Positions 44,229-56,274 of a stretch of DNA of 64,000 bases are shown here, in pieces. The stretch is from NCBI RefSeq assembly GCF_030272615.1, contig NC_081411.1:161955089-162019088 (forward strand), read 5' to 3'. How positions within the stretch are numbered: the stretch's first letter is position 1; the number at the start of each line of letters is the position of its first letter. The DNA is from Cryptomeria japonica. Taxonomy: Eukaryota; Streptophyta; Pinopsida; Cupressales; Cupressaceae. A program made the translations under genes and the position numbers. Below the pieces are notes generated by a model. It saw only the letters and a program-made list of their open reading frames with translations. It did not search any database and had not been told where the DNA came from.

Positions 44229-46572
44229 TGATATAATGTGGAACTTGATTAGATTTTGCAAAGTGTTTCATGTTTTTGTTGTGATTTTGATTTTGATATC
44301 TTTGTTTTGATGTGGAAACTGATATTGGACTCATTTTGCTTTTTGATAGGAGCGATTGGGAGTGGTGTAGTTGTGGGAGCAGTTTCCTAGACCTTGGGCA
44401 TTGATACCATAGTTGACATAGGCTGACCTAGATGTTATTGAGAGATGTGGTTTATTATCTTTGTTGGACATGCCTCAGTTCACTATGAACCAGGGTTTAC
44501 TTACACCACTCATGGAGAGATGGCATAGTGATACGAATACCTTTCACATTGCTACTGGTGAGATGAAAATCACTCCAGAGGACTATTACAGGATTTTGTG
44601 GATTCTCATAGTAGGTGCTTTATTGTTGTATGAGCAGACTAAGGAGGGTGGGACTGAGGCACTACAGTGCATTTTTCACAATGAGACAGTGTGTGGGTAT
44701 GAGATCCCATGGTAGGAGTTCTTGGATCTAGACTATGCACCTCTTATGTCTGTACTAGCAGGTTTCACCGATGGATTCCTTTGTCCTGATCATAGGTCGA
44801 AGGGATTCTCTATGGGTTGGGGATTGGTTCTTGAGGAGATGGTGACCTAGGGCCATAGGTTTGCTTGGGGATCAGCCATGTTAGCCCACTTGTACAAGGA
44901 CCTACATGAGGTTGTGTATCTGGGTTATGACAGTTTGTCAGCTGGCATGACACTTTTACAAGTATGTTGTTGGGAGCACATTCCAGCAGCGAGGCCACTA
45001 GTGGATAGAGACAGGCCTGTTGGACAGTCATATGCTTATGGTTATAGGGATCTAGTTATCTAGCATTTAAAGCTGGGCAAACTTGAGCATTGGAGGGGGA
45101 TTTTGGATGACATAGATACGGTCATCTAGTGACCATATATAGATTGTGAGGTCTAGGCCAAGGATGGGCTACAGATGCCTTATGTTTTTATGAGTCTTTT
45201 TTTGATAGGGCGGACCCCCTTTGTGATTTAGAGATTCCAGGTTGGCAGAGTTTTGCGGCAATATGGTCGGCAGCAGGGGATACCACAAGGGACCTGCTTA
45301 TATGCACATTAGAGGCAAGATGTGCTAGGTTGGGACCTGACTATTGACAGTGGTTTGGCTATAGAGGAGTTTTCTTGCTTAGCAGGCCAGATATGGGACT
45401 ATGCTCCTGAGATATTAGATGCTGGGATGACCCATGAGTTTGCTAGTTTGTTTCCAGCTCATGCTATGGCCAGGATATCAGATCCTAAGGAGATGCAGCC
45501 TGCCTTTGATGATGATGAGGAGGAGGTAGGGGGAGATGGTGATGATGGAGATGATGGAGGTGGAGGAGGACGACGGGGGAGAGGATATCGGAGGAGGAGA
45601 GGAGACAAAGGTAGAGATGTGGGGGTATGGGTGGAGAGAGTAGTTTGACGAGCTATGATGGACAAAGGGAAAGGAGGGTTGGTGATTGGAGCAAGGGAGG
45701 AGAGGAGAGTGGGAGAGGTGATGGTAGTGGTGGGAGGGATAGAGGAGTGGAGATAGCTAGCATAGAGGAGGAAGACTGATGAGTTACCTCCACCAGCACC
45801 TAGGATAGGCAGAGGCATAAGGGTACCCCTTCATAGGTGCCCCTACGGGTCCGGGTTCTGACACATGTGGAGGATGCTCAAGTCAGGACTTTATAGTTGA
45901 CAGTACAGTAGCTATAGGCACAACTATTAACACAGAAACATTAGATTACACAACTGACTCTAGAGCGTGATATGGAGATAGAGCAGTGCGGTTGAGCGAA
46001 GGAGCTGGCAGGGAGCATGCAGAGAGCAGCAGCAGGTGGTCCTATGAGGGACATCATGAGAGAGCTTTCCTTGAAAGTGAGGGAGGCAGAGTATTATTGA
46101 TGCCATTATGAGGATGTCGTACCTAGGGAGCATGGAGTGCAGAGATTCATGCAGTCGAGATCAAGTTGATCTCGAGAGACTGGGTCACGTCAGAGAGCAG
46201 AGGTGTGATGGGGCCTCATAGATAGGATCCACCTAGAGATCTAGGTGTTGGGATATCAGCTGCGAGACCATCCCCCTCAAGAGATATTCATACTTGAGAG
46301 ACAATGGCTCTATTGTATTTTGGATCATTTTTTTGGTTGTACTGGGCACAAACATGACAGATTTTTTGTACATTTTGATCATATATATATAGATGACACC
46401 ATTTTCTTTGATCATGTGATGTATTATGGATGCATGTTCTATATGTTCTTTCTTTAATTTATGATGATGCAATGCTTAGATAGATGATATGATGCATGAT
46501 GTAAATTTATGATGTATGATTTGATATGCTATGAGATGTATCTTGAAAATCAGATGTATGTTAATGATAATG

Positions 46573-46682
46573 ATGTGCAACTAAATGAAAGATTTAAAAC
46601 GATATCCAACTATTTGTAAAATGATATGCAACTAATTGTAAAATGATATGCAACTAATTGTTAAATGATATGCAACTAATTG
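46573..46682. repeat. 22 bp tandem repeat at the convergence point
   Basis: GATATGCAACTAATTGTAAAAT or close variants start at 46601, 46623, 46645 and 46667, with a more degenerate unit at 46573. The array lies exactly between the end of the PMD unit and the truncated integrase. Confidence 0.9.
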
Positions 46683-47497
46683 CTTTTTTTAGCATCCTCA
46701 TTCTGTATTTGTCATCCCTGTATAGCCACATGTTATTTGCTTTCGATATAAGTATCATCATTGAGCATTGATTTGTTAGGCGTAGAGAACCGATGTTGTA
46801 TTTTGAATTGTTCACATAGTTCTTGAACATCTTGGTTTTTGAATGCTCATCCATTCTTGGTGATGATGGAACTCGGAATACCATATCTGCAGATCAGATA
46901 GTTCAGGATAAAAGACGCAATTTGTTTTCCAGTTACTGTGGTCATGGGGACTACTTCTATCCACTTGGTAAATTATTCTATGATAGCTATAATGAACTTG
47001 TGTTCATTTGTAGATGAAGGATGAATTTTGCCGATCAAATCTAGTCTCCACTGATAAAAAGGCCAGGATGTTGTAAATGGTTGCAGTTCCTATGCTGGTG
47101 CATGTATCAGATTGCCATGGATCTGCCACTTAGGACACTTCTTGGTGAAGTGCTAAGAATCTTTCTCCATTGTAGCCCAGTAGTATCCCATCCTTAGAAG
47201 CTTTTTAGCGAGAGTAGTCCCACTTGAATGTGTGCCACAAATACCTTCGTGAAGCTCATGTAAAGTGGAATCAAATTCATGCTAATCAAGGCAATGAAGA
47301 AGGGTACCATCTAGACCTCAATGGTACAAAGTATCAGCAGTAAGGGTATAATGGGCAGCTTGTTGGATAAAATTATGTTTTTGGTTACGAGATTGGTCAA
47401 TGGGTAGGATGTTGTTCTTTAGATAATCATATATCGGTCCATACAAAGGAGAATCTGAACAGGTTAAGGCATAGATAATATGGGATTTGGAGTGGTC
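46683..47497 (-). pseudogene. Tat integrase, truncated and catalytically dead
   Basis: The minus strand has the zinc-finger half HFTKKCPKWQIHG (about 47158), where the second Cys of C-x-x-C is Trp. The core follows: WRLDLIGKIHPSS (first Asp kept), IIAIIEFTKWIEVVPM, GIPSSIITKNG where the second Asp is Lys, and FKIQHRFSTPNKSMLND. Where the third catalytic residue should follow (N-G-x-x-E), no Glu aligns. The frame then runs into the 22 bp repeat. The C-terminal domain is absent. At least two TAG stops lie in frame. Loss of the end coincides with the start of the PMD region, so the PMD segment may have replaced it. Confidence 0.8.
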
Positions 47498-48281
47498 TTA
47501 GGCCGGCGACAACAGTTGCTCTACTAGAAACTCATAACGACTCTGTTGCTCTGGAATTTGTAGTAATGAAGCGATAGTAGCCATGGCATCGACTGCTTTG
47601 TTGTTCAACCTTGGTATTTGTTCGAAGGTAATGTATACAAAATACAATTTGAAGTCATCTACCATTCGCTTGTAGGGTAGTAGCTTGTCATCCTTTGTCT
47701 GATAGTCGTTGATTTGATTGATGACTAGTTGTGAATCTCCATAGACCATTAACTCTATGATTTTCCATTCGACAGCCATTTTGATGCCTATAACCAATGC
47801 CTCATATTCAACCACATTATTTGTGCATGGAAACATAAGCTGATATGATTTTGGTATAGTATGTCCTTCAGGAGTGATGAATAGAATGCCAACACCTGAA
47901 CCATGTTGTGTGTAGGATCCATCAAAGTACAGGGTCCATTGTGTTGTAGAAATAGCAAGAACGTCCTTGTCTGGAAATTCAATCTCTATAGTTTGTTTTC
48001 TTAGTAGTGGTGCTTCAGTTAGTTGATCTGCAATTGCTTTCCCTTTGATAACTTTTCGTTCTGTGTAGTGGATGTCAAATTCACTAAGAATCATGACCCA
48101 TTTAGCCAACTGGTTGGTAAGAGCTGCCTTGCTGAGTAGATATTTGAGAGGATCAATTTTTGCTACTAGCTTAATTGTGTGTGCTAGCATATAATGTCGA
48201 AACTTTTGAGATGTGAAGACAACTGTTAGACAAGCCTTCTCAATGAATGTATAGTTGAGTTCATAGCCATTCAATGTCCTG
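47498..48281 (-). pseudogene. Tat degenerate RNase H plus second (additional) RNase H
   Basis: This 258-codon open frame has two parts. Residues 1-95 are the RT-linked, degenerate RNase H/connection (LNYTFIEKACLTVVFTSQKF, then KWVMILSEFDIHYTERK). Residues about 110-245 form a complete second RNase H: WTLYFDGSYTQHGSGVG (Asp), NNVVEYEALVIGIKMA (Glu), MVYGDSQLVINQ (Asp), NNKAVDAMAT (Asp). All four catalytic acids are present. This doubling defines the Tat lineage. It is the best preserved frame of the element. Confidence 0.92.
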
Positions 48282-49603
48282 CTAATGTAGTATATGGCTC
48301 ATTCCTTTCCTTGTTGATCTTCTTGTTCCAATAGTGCCCCTAGTGATATATCTCTTATTGAAATATATAGAATAAGGGGCTTTCCGACTACCGGTGGTAC
48401 TAGAACTGGTGGGTTCATTAGATACTGCTTGATTTGATAAAAAGATTCTGTACACTTGGCTTCCCATCTGAAAGGTACATTTTTATAGAGAAAATGATTG
48501 AATGGTAGACTTTTATCAGCTAGTTGAGAAATGAATTGCCTGATTGATTGGAGTCATCCTTGTAGAGATCTGAGCTAACTAATATTCTTTGGTGGTGGCA
48601 TCTCCATAATGGCTTATACCTTTGCTGGATCCACTTCAATACCATTAGCTGAGACTATGTAGCCTAGTAATTTGCCTGATGTAACCCCAAAGACACACTT
48701 CTTAGGGTTGAGCCTGACTTGGAATTTCTCCAATCAATCAAAGATCTTGGTCAGGATGCTGAGGTGTTCTTCTCTAGTGAAGGATTTAGCTAGTAAATCA
48801 TCCACATAGTCTTCCATGAAGGTATACATCATGTCATGAAAGATTGTTGTCATTGCTCACTGATAAGTAGCTCCTGCATTCTTTAATCCAAAAGGCATAA
48901 CATTCCAGTAGTACGTTCCCCAAGGACAGGTGAATGTTGTTTTATCTTGATCCTCTAGGGATATTTTTATTTGATTACAGCCTGAAAAACCATCCATTAG
49001 TGAGAGCATTCCATGGCCTACTGTGAGGTCTACAATTATGTCTATACTGGGTAGAGGAAAGTCATCCTTTGGACAAGCTTTGTTGACATCTCTGAAATTA
49101 GTGTAGATCCTGATCCTACCATCTGGTTTTGATACTAGCATTATTTTGGAGATCCATTCTGCATAGTCAATGGGTCAGGTGAATCCGACATCTAATAGTT
49201 TCTTCAGTTCAGCCTTGACCATGAGTGCTACCCGTGGATTCATCTTTCGTAGTTTTTGCTGGACATGCTTAACTCCTAGAGAGATGGACAAGTGATGCAT
49301 GATTAAGTGTGGATCAATTCCTGACATATCTACATATGACCAAGCAAAGTTAATTTTCTTTTCTTTAAAAAAGATGACAAATGCCAATCTTTCCTCTTCT
49401 GTTAGAGAATCTGCTAGGTGTATGTTTTTGACTGCTTCTATAGTACCAATGTTGATTGATTGAGTGGGCTCAATTAATATGGGTGATCGCTCATGAAAGT
49501 GTTCAGGAAGAGTGTCAAGTCTCCCATCCTTAGGTGTCTTAAAAAGGTTTTCACCCTCAGATGCATCCTTTATTTTTACCTTTTTGTGATCTAGAGCTGC
49601 CAT
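48282..49603 (-). pseudogene. Tat reverse transcriptase
   Basis: From right to left: VKHVQQKLRKMNPRVALMVK, ELKKLLDVGFT, SKPDGRIRIYTNFRDVNKAC, FPLPSIDIIVD, LSLMDGFSGCNQIKI (first Asp) and MPFGLKNAGATYQ. The active site FMEDYVDDLLAKS (about 48830-48795) has both Asp. A thumb part reads NPKKCVFGVTSGKLLGYIVS. A stop separates 49175 from 49141, a TGA follows ATYQ, and several TAG occur later. It would copy element RNA in virus-like particles. Confidence 0.92.
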
Positions 49604-49690
49604 TGACTAGTTTTCAGCGTCAGATCTTTTATTTGGTTTATTTTTGTGACTTAGAGACTTGGCACTCCCTGGTTTGCAGACATCGTTACT

Positions 49691-50449
49691 TCATTCACTA
49701 GTAGAGCATTTTTCTAGGTTAATAGTACATAGGTAGTGGATAATAGATTCATCATCTGGGAAAATTGGTATATCATGTATTTCAGGTTTGTCCCAGTCAA
49801 TGAGGTTGAGAAAGACAAGCGGTAAGGAATCATTTGGTGGATCAAGTTTTGCTACTATAAGTGTTAAGACAGAGGTTTCATCATGATTGGAATTTTTTTT
49901 AAAGAAGTCAAGGATTTTGTCGAGGTCTTTGATGGTATCATCTTCCATATAGACTTGTTCATAATGTTTCTGTTCACTTTCCTTGTCATCATAGATATTC
50001 TACAATCCAAATTCAAGAGGTCTATCTTCTATGCTATGCTTTTCTTGAGAAAGGAATATGGAGGCAGTATTGTCAGTGATATCTCCAGTAACGTTTGAGC
50101 AGCTACCCCATTCATATTCATTGGAATTAGTCTCTGAGGAATCATCCCATATTCTATCAGTGCTGTAAACAGGTATGTTATATGGTGAAAATAGATCTTT
50201 GATGATGGATACTAGTTTAATAGTTTTTGTTAATTTAGTGTCGGATCCTACTTCTACTTTTTGTATTTATTCATAGATTGTGCCCCCTTTAGGAGATGGT
50301 TCTGTTTGTTTTGGAGATATTGGTGTTTGAATATGAGCTACTACTACAAATATGGCCTTCTTGTGACTGAGAAGCTTTTCCTGATGTTGCTTCTGTTCTT
50401 GATGTTCATGTGCCTTGCGGATTGTTTCTGTTGACTCAAATAGTGCTTC
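49691..50449 (-). pseudogene. Tat Pol linker, unassigned
   Basis: Open frame 49948-49691 (MEDDTIKDLDKILDFFKKNS and on) and further interrupted frames to 50449 are acidic and show no motif I can name. They lie between the G-patch and RT, where Tat polyproteins have a long variable linker. Confidence 0.5.
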
Positions 50450-50653
50450 CTACGAGGATGCTTCTTTGTACTTCTTCTCTGCTTTCCATTGAGGTTTTGG
50501 AGTTATGTGTGGTGTCCTCCTTAATTGAAAAGTGAGTTTACAACACAATCCTATTTTGTCTCTATTGGGCTGTGAAGGAAGATCTATGGGTTCAGTGACT
50601 CCTTCTTTGTGTTTTCCAATAGGTCCTTTACCGTCATATCCCATTTGTTGCAT
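50450..50653 (-). pseudogene. G-patch domain of the Tat polyprotein
   Basis: MQQMGYDGKGPIGKHKEG, then EPIDLPSQPNRDKIGL: Gly spacing (M-G-Y-x-G-K-G-x-I-G-K-x-x-x-G) fits a G-patch, a short Gly-rich RNA-binding segment found after the protease in some retroelements and plant Tat elements. It sits between protease and RT, as expected. About 68 codons are open. Confidence 0.7.
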
Positions 50654-51130
50654 GATTAAGTAGCCCTTCCCATATAGGTGTGTTAGTAGAACTATATCCA
50701 GAGCAGCTACTCTGTTATCTTCTTCCCCATCTTTGTATAACCAGCTAAGAATGTCCTTATCTTCTGATTCATGTGCTAGAGTGCCTAGTTGGATGAAGGT
50801 ACAATCAAATTTGGTGATGGGCTGAGTTACCTAATGTGTTGATGGAGTGGGCAATCCATGAGATCTGGGTGATGTTGGTAATTTGGCCAAACACATGGGT
50901 TCCAAAGAGTATTCTCCCATACCTTTTTCTTTGATTTTCATTTTCTATTTAAAATCTTGAGGTAATGATTCAAGCTTTGCCTTCTATAGATCTGATATTG
51001 AGGATCTTTGTTTTTCCCTATTATGGGGTACCAAACTGTCCTTGGCTACCCCCATTGCATTACAATGTTGAAATGGATTGTGATCAATAGATATAGAGAT
51101 CTCTTACCCGTTGTAAGGAAATTTGACACA
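50654..51130 (-). pseudogene. interrupted Tat frame between protease and G-patch
   Basis: Minus-strand text is readable but cut by stops (mostly TAG). No separate domain is recognised. Confidence 0.4.
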
Positions 51131-51733
51131 CTAGTGATATGTAGAAGGCACTGCTTGCATTTGATGTATCGAGGGTCGACCTAATAAAATATTGTAGGTG
51201 AGGTCTATGTCTAAGACATTACACATATTATCCTTTTGTACTGATCCCACTTGAATGGGTAACATCATGATTCCTTTATATGGCCTTTCCTCATCATCAT
51301 ATGCCTTTATGGTAATCTTTTTACGTGGATCAATAGACTCTTTTGAGAAGCCTAATGCACAGATAAGTTTTAAGGTACATATATTAAGTCCAGCTCCTCC
51401 ATCTATCAATACTCTTTTTACTCGGTGTTTATAAACAGTGACTTCAATATGGAGAGGAGTGTTATGTGGATGACTTAAGCAAGTATTATCATGCTCTGAG
51501 AAGTTGAGATTATGAGGCCCTATCATATGAGCAACCATGGCTTGAAATCTATCTGCATCCAGATCTTGAGGTACATTGGTTTCTAATAGCACTTGTTCCA
51601 ATATGTCTTTGTGTTTTGGCGATAGTTTTAACAATTCTAGTATAGATATTTGAGCAGGAGTTTTGCATAGTTGGCTGACTAAATCATATTGGATTTTTGG
51701 TGTAGTGGTTGTAGGTGATGTATGTCCCTTCAA
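51131..51733 (-). pseudogene. Tat aspartic protease
   Basis: Open for 200 codons. The upstream spacer is ILELLKLSPKHKDILEQVLL. The active site RVKRVLIDGGAGLNICTL has D-G-G in place of D-S/T-G, as is common in Tat elements. The conserved end is YNILLGRPSIHQMQAVPSTY. It would process Gag-Pol. It directly follows the gag zinc knuckle, with stops between. Confidence 0.88.
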
Positions 51734-51907
51734 GACATATTTCTGAGCTCTAGTTGTTATATTGATAGATTCATGATCATGCTAGTCTCGAATTGTGATG
51801 ATGTTCACATGATGGTCTTCAACTAATGTGTGACTGATGGTGTTATTGTAGATGTGGTTGATACGAGATCCACGTGTATCGTTTGAGGTTGAAGCTCCAT
51901 GTTTGTT

Positions 51908-53886
51908 CTAGTTTGGAAGAGGATTTTTAAAGGCTCTGTGGTCACCATTTTTTTTGAGACCATCTATCATTAAATCACCTCGATCAATCATATCCTGAAC
52001 AATGTTTTTCAATCTCATGCAATTGTTCATTCGATGACCTTTGTTGCGATGAAAATCACAATAATGTGAGTCATTCCACCAAGGTGGTTTGATTTGTTGT
52101 TCATAGTTGCTGATTTCAGGCAAAGAGATAATCTTGTTTGCTAGGAGCTCTTTGAATGTTGATTCTAGCGATTGTCCTAGTGGTGTGAAGACACATTTTT
52201 GGAAATTATTAGTGCTATCACGTGAATTGCTATTAGGTCCTTGATTCATGGTTTTGTTATGAGTATCGTGGGTGTTGTTTGCATTGGGTTGACCTTGATT
52301 GGTATTTGGTGTGTATGTGTTAGCGTTTGGATTAGCACCTTTAGGATTATTTGTAGCTTGGGTTGTTTTGGTTATTATAGTTTGATGAATTTGTTCCTTT
52401 GAAGAATTTGAGCGTTCCCTTTTTGACACATGCCTCTTCTACTTGAATGTCATTTTCAATCAATTTAGTGAAAGATGGTATGCATTGGAGTTTGTGTCTG
52501 TAACTCATCTCACCATTTAAGTTGTCGATGAAAATCTCCATTTTCTCCTTTCCAGGAATGTCTCGAGGATATTGTGAAACCATACGTCGCTAGCATTGAA
52601 GGAATATCATGAATGTTTCATTGTTTTTCTATTTGGTGTTGTAGACATCTAGCATGGTTATAGCATGTTGAATGTTATAGGAATATTGTGTTATGAATTT
52701 ATTAACCAATTCATCAAACGATCTGATAGGCAATGAAATTTTGGATAACCATTCCATTGTTTGTCCTCCCAATCTTCTTGGGAATAACCTCATTAGATAG
52801 GTGTCATCATGAGCAAATTCAAGACTCATGGTACATAATTCTCTGACATGATCACAAGGATCACTTTTTCCATCGTATTTGTCAAATTTAGGCACGTCTG
52901 AGTTTGGAGGAAAAGGGATCATGTGCAATCTTCTATCAAAAGGATAAGGACAAATTTCATTTAATGAGTATCGTACTGTCGCCCCTTGTTGCATGTCTTG
53001 CATTTGTCTTTGTAACATTTGTACTTGTTGAGTAAGGGCAACCAAAGGCGCATTGTTTTGCTGAGGGAAGAGTTCTTCCCTTGCATTAATCATGGGTTGG
53101 AACGGTGTATGGAACGGTATGTTTTGCTCTGGAGTGTCTAGCTCAGGTATATGTTGTTCAGGTATGTTTTTCTCAGGGTCATGAGTTTCCTCTTCTCATT
53201 GTCATTCTTGATATGCGTAATGTCGAGATCCAGTTCCAAAAATGTTTGTGTCTAAATTTTCCAGAAGTTTAACGCCTTTACTCATGAGCATGAGCATATA
53301 TTTTTCTTTCTCAGTTTCCATGAGTTTTTCCACAAGTTTTTGAAAGGAAGTACATTCCTGACATTCTCGAAGGAGCTCTTCTATGATTTCAGGTTCTTCT
53401 AGATGTGGACCTTCAAATGGATTAGATAACCTTCAAGTCATGCTTGATTCTAGTGTTGTTGTGCTTTGGTTGTTTTGTTGAGAGTGAGTTACAGGCATTT
53501 TAATAGAAGCTTTCTGTGACAAAAGGGACAAAATCATGTTTGATATGTCGCTCGGGAGTTGGTGGTTCAAGTTGGGGTGTGTTGTAACTAATACACTCGT
53601 CAGGCAAGAATGTCGGATTGATCTTTCCTTCACGGTTTATGATTTGATTAAATGCAGATTTCTGACAATATGCCCTAGTCTTCAAAGGCTCTTTGTCAAA
53701 TTCATTGGATTTGTTTTGGATATAAATTTTAACATGATGAAGGAATGTTCGATGAGATTTGAAGAGTTGATGATTGATGTATAAAAAATTGCTTCTTTTG
53801 ATAAATTTGGAAAAACTTGGTTGTTGTTTCTTCAACGTGGTGTTATGATAAATATTCTTTCTTCTTAGAATATGGGGATTAGTCAT
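51908..53886 (-). pseudogene. Tat gag
   Basis: The likely start is the ATG at 53886 (MTNPHILRRKNIYH). A long N-terminal region is cut by stops. The capsid part (53093-52629) has PFPPNSDVPKFDKYDGKSDP, CDHVRELCTMSLEFAHDD, LGGQTMEWLSKISLPIRSFD and ELVNKFITQYSY, the usual F-x-G-x-x-D-P...W-x-x-x-L...S-F-x-x-L-x-x-x-F layout. The nucleocapsid (52429-51908) is Asn/Thr/Gln-rich, with a CX2HX4HX4C knuckle in HYCDFHRNKGHRMNNC. Shifts or stops separate the three open parts. Confidence 0.88.
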
Positions 53887-54344
53887 GCATAAGTGATCAA
53901 TGGTTTCCTTTGATTTGTTTTGGATTCAATTGATCTTTTTTTGAAAACTCAAATTTTACTTTATCAAAGTGAAGGTTTAGATGCCCCTTCACGACAAAGC
54001 GTGTCAAATGATATGGATAAAATATCTTGATATGGAAACTTGATTTGACAACCTAAGGTTTTAAACGAGTGTTTTTGAGATGAAATCTGTGAGATGATAA
54101 AGGACCCCTTTGTTACTTGTGATGATTTTTCCGGATTTTGATAGGATAGATATGTTTTACCATGTGATCAGTTTTGGATTTTTTCAACTTTTGTTTAACA
54201 CAAATTTGGGTCAAGAAAATAGTTTTTAAAGCTGTATTTTCGCTACTCTGTTTAGATGAAAAATGATGCTAATGAAAAGAGGTTTCCCATAATGTTTTCA
54301 AAATTTTCAAAATTCCTCATTGTTTTGCCCCCCATTTTTTTGGG

Positions 54345-54735
54345 TTTGGTCATGCGCTAAAATAGAGACAAGATGTGCTACCAAAATTACTTCATGTGCT
54401 AAATAAAACACCACGTGGGCTAAGCTGCCCCCAGCGACGTGCTAAAATTCTTAACTGTTAAAATTTGTTTTCTGTCTAGCTCAAAAAGTTATGTGCTAAT
54501 ATGGGTCTGCGACACACTAACTGTTAAACCCTACATGCTAAAGTTTGACTCCTACGCACTAAGCTGATGCTTCAATGCGCTAGGCTATTTTCTGGATGCG
54601 CTAACTGTTTTAACACTGTTTTGAAATTTTGCAAGAATGCTACTGTTTTAACTGGACGCACTAATTTGAAGTTCTGATGTGCTAACAAATGTACCTTACG
54701 TGCTAAGAAGTTGCTCTTACGTGCTAGACTACCTT
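54345..54735 (-). repeat. TAGCGCAT word array in the gag leader, part 1
   Basis: The plus strand shows about 15 occurrences of ATGCGCTA, ATGTGCTA, ACGTGCTA, ACGCACTA and similar. On the element strand these read TAGCGCAT, TAGCACAT, TAGCACGT and so on. It is the same word and the same sense, relative to transcription, as in the PMD intron. Confidence 0.85.
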
Positions 54736-56274
54736 GATATTTTCCTTCGGTTGGTTTTGGGCAATTTTTTGGATTTTTGTTATGAGTTTTCAGTCTTGAT
54801 GGATGATTTTCTAAAGTAGAAAATGTAAACACAACACAAAAAAGACAACCATTTTTCTTAGTCTAACAAAAAAGTGTATGTTCTGCAAGGATGTGTTCAA
54901 ATCCCCAATGTTTTAATAGGTTTAGATACAAATAATACACTTCAAGAAGACTCTTTATTCAAAGGTCATAAATAACATCATAGCCCACTAGTCTCGATAC
55001 TCCATTAGCTCAAATAGCCATGTCACCCCCTAGAGGGCGCTCATTTTTTTGCCTTTTGCCAAAAATTAACTCAAGGTGAATTGCTTCACAATTGAGTAGT
55101 TATCTTGGGAGATATATGGTGAGCAATCTTGGGGGCGGATTCTTCCCCACCCTTGCACTATGATGTTATAAATGTCTGGTTACTGACTCGGCTCAAGTTT
55201 TCTATTTCTATGGTTCATAATTAGGCTTCTTGTTCAACCGTTAGTGATAAACTCCCTCAGGAGGCTTCCCAACCTTTAGAATAAAGGCTTTACGTTTCTC
55301 AAGGATACTAGGGGAAGGCTAATCATTGCGTGCAACTGTTGAAAAGGACTTTCATCACTTTCCACTTTTGATTATAGTGGGTTGGAATACTTGGCGTCAA
55401 AGTCATTCCCCACTTAGGTTGTTCCCTTCACACTGGCCATAAATGGCTTTAAGAGTTGATTCCAACTCCTCGGGAAGGCAATCCTGCTAAATGTTGTATA
55501 ATGCTTGAAGTACAGAAAGATTAAGAGTGGTTTGGCTTTTTGATCACCCAGTTAAGGGGAGAGCATATACCTTCCACTTTCGAGACAAGGCAAACAATTT
55601 TTCTTTTTAGCCTTCAAGACAAATGATTTGCTAACTTCTATTTGGAGATGTTCCTCCAAAAAGCATGGTGTTTATTTTATTTCCCCAAATCAGTGATTAT
55701 TTAATCTAGAAAAATAATCGAGTCAACAAATAAAAACTTCGATTTTGGATAACAAAAGAAAACCGGCAAAAAGGGGAATAACTTCCCTATTTTGATTGTA
55801 AAAAAAACTTCTTAAGTGTGGTTCTTTCCTTTGCAAAAATTTGAAATGAATCCTTTTATACAACAAAGGATGGTGAGGTTCTTTTTAAAGCTACTTTTGC
55901 AAGAAGGAAGGTTTGTCTTGTTTTTTTTAAAACCCAAAAATAAAGTTTTTCTCCTATGAAAGCAAGAAATTTTCTGATTTGTGGTTCTTTTTATAGCCCA
56001 AAAAAAGTGAGTCCAATTTTAAGAACAAAAGAAGTTTAGATTTTTAAACTAACTTAACTAAGTTAGTGAAAATTTTAACTATCTATATAACCTTAAGACT
56101 AAGCTCCTATCTGCAACAAAACTGTTAGAATCCTACAAAAAAACAAGCGAAAAATGTTAGATGACTGGTGGACTTCAACAAGTCTAATTTTTACCCTTAG
56201 TTATAGATTTTAATTTTCTGATTTCTGTCTATCTATGATGTGCTATAGAACAAACTATACATGCTACAAAATAA

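Larger units (their letters stand above)
43170..46480 (+). pseudogene. plant mobile domain (PMD, MAIN/MAIL-like) gene inside retrotransposon
   Basis: Exon 1 is 43170-43244 (ATG, 25 codons, one TAG), intron 43245-44349 (GTAAGT...TTTTTGATAG), exon 2 from 44350. The splice is phase 0 and joins directly to the PMD frame. The domain shows DVIERCGLLSLLDMPQF, LTPLMERWHSDTNTFHIATG, EMKITPEDYYRILW, FAWGSAMLAHLYKDLHEV and SAGMTLLQVCCWEHIPAARP. These are the landmarks of the PMD shared by Arabidopsis MAIN and MAIL proteins, nuclear factors linked to silencing and genome stability. After the domain come an acidic run (FDDDEEEVGGDGDDGDDG, about 45510) and an RG/RR-rich run. About ten stops interrupt it, nearly all TAG where Gln (or Trp) would fit. 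The end of the gene is unclear; the frame is weakly readable to 46480. It runs tail to tail with gag-pol. Confidence 0.78.

Noticed and set aside
45459-45818. 119-codon minus-strand Pro/Ser-rich ORF
   Set aside because: It is the antisense of the acidic/RG-rich tail of the PMD gene; low-complexity GA repeats create the open frame.
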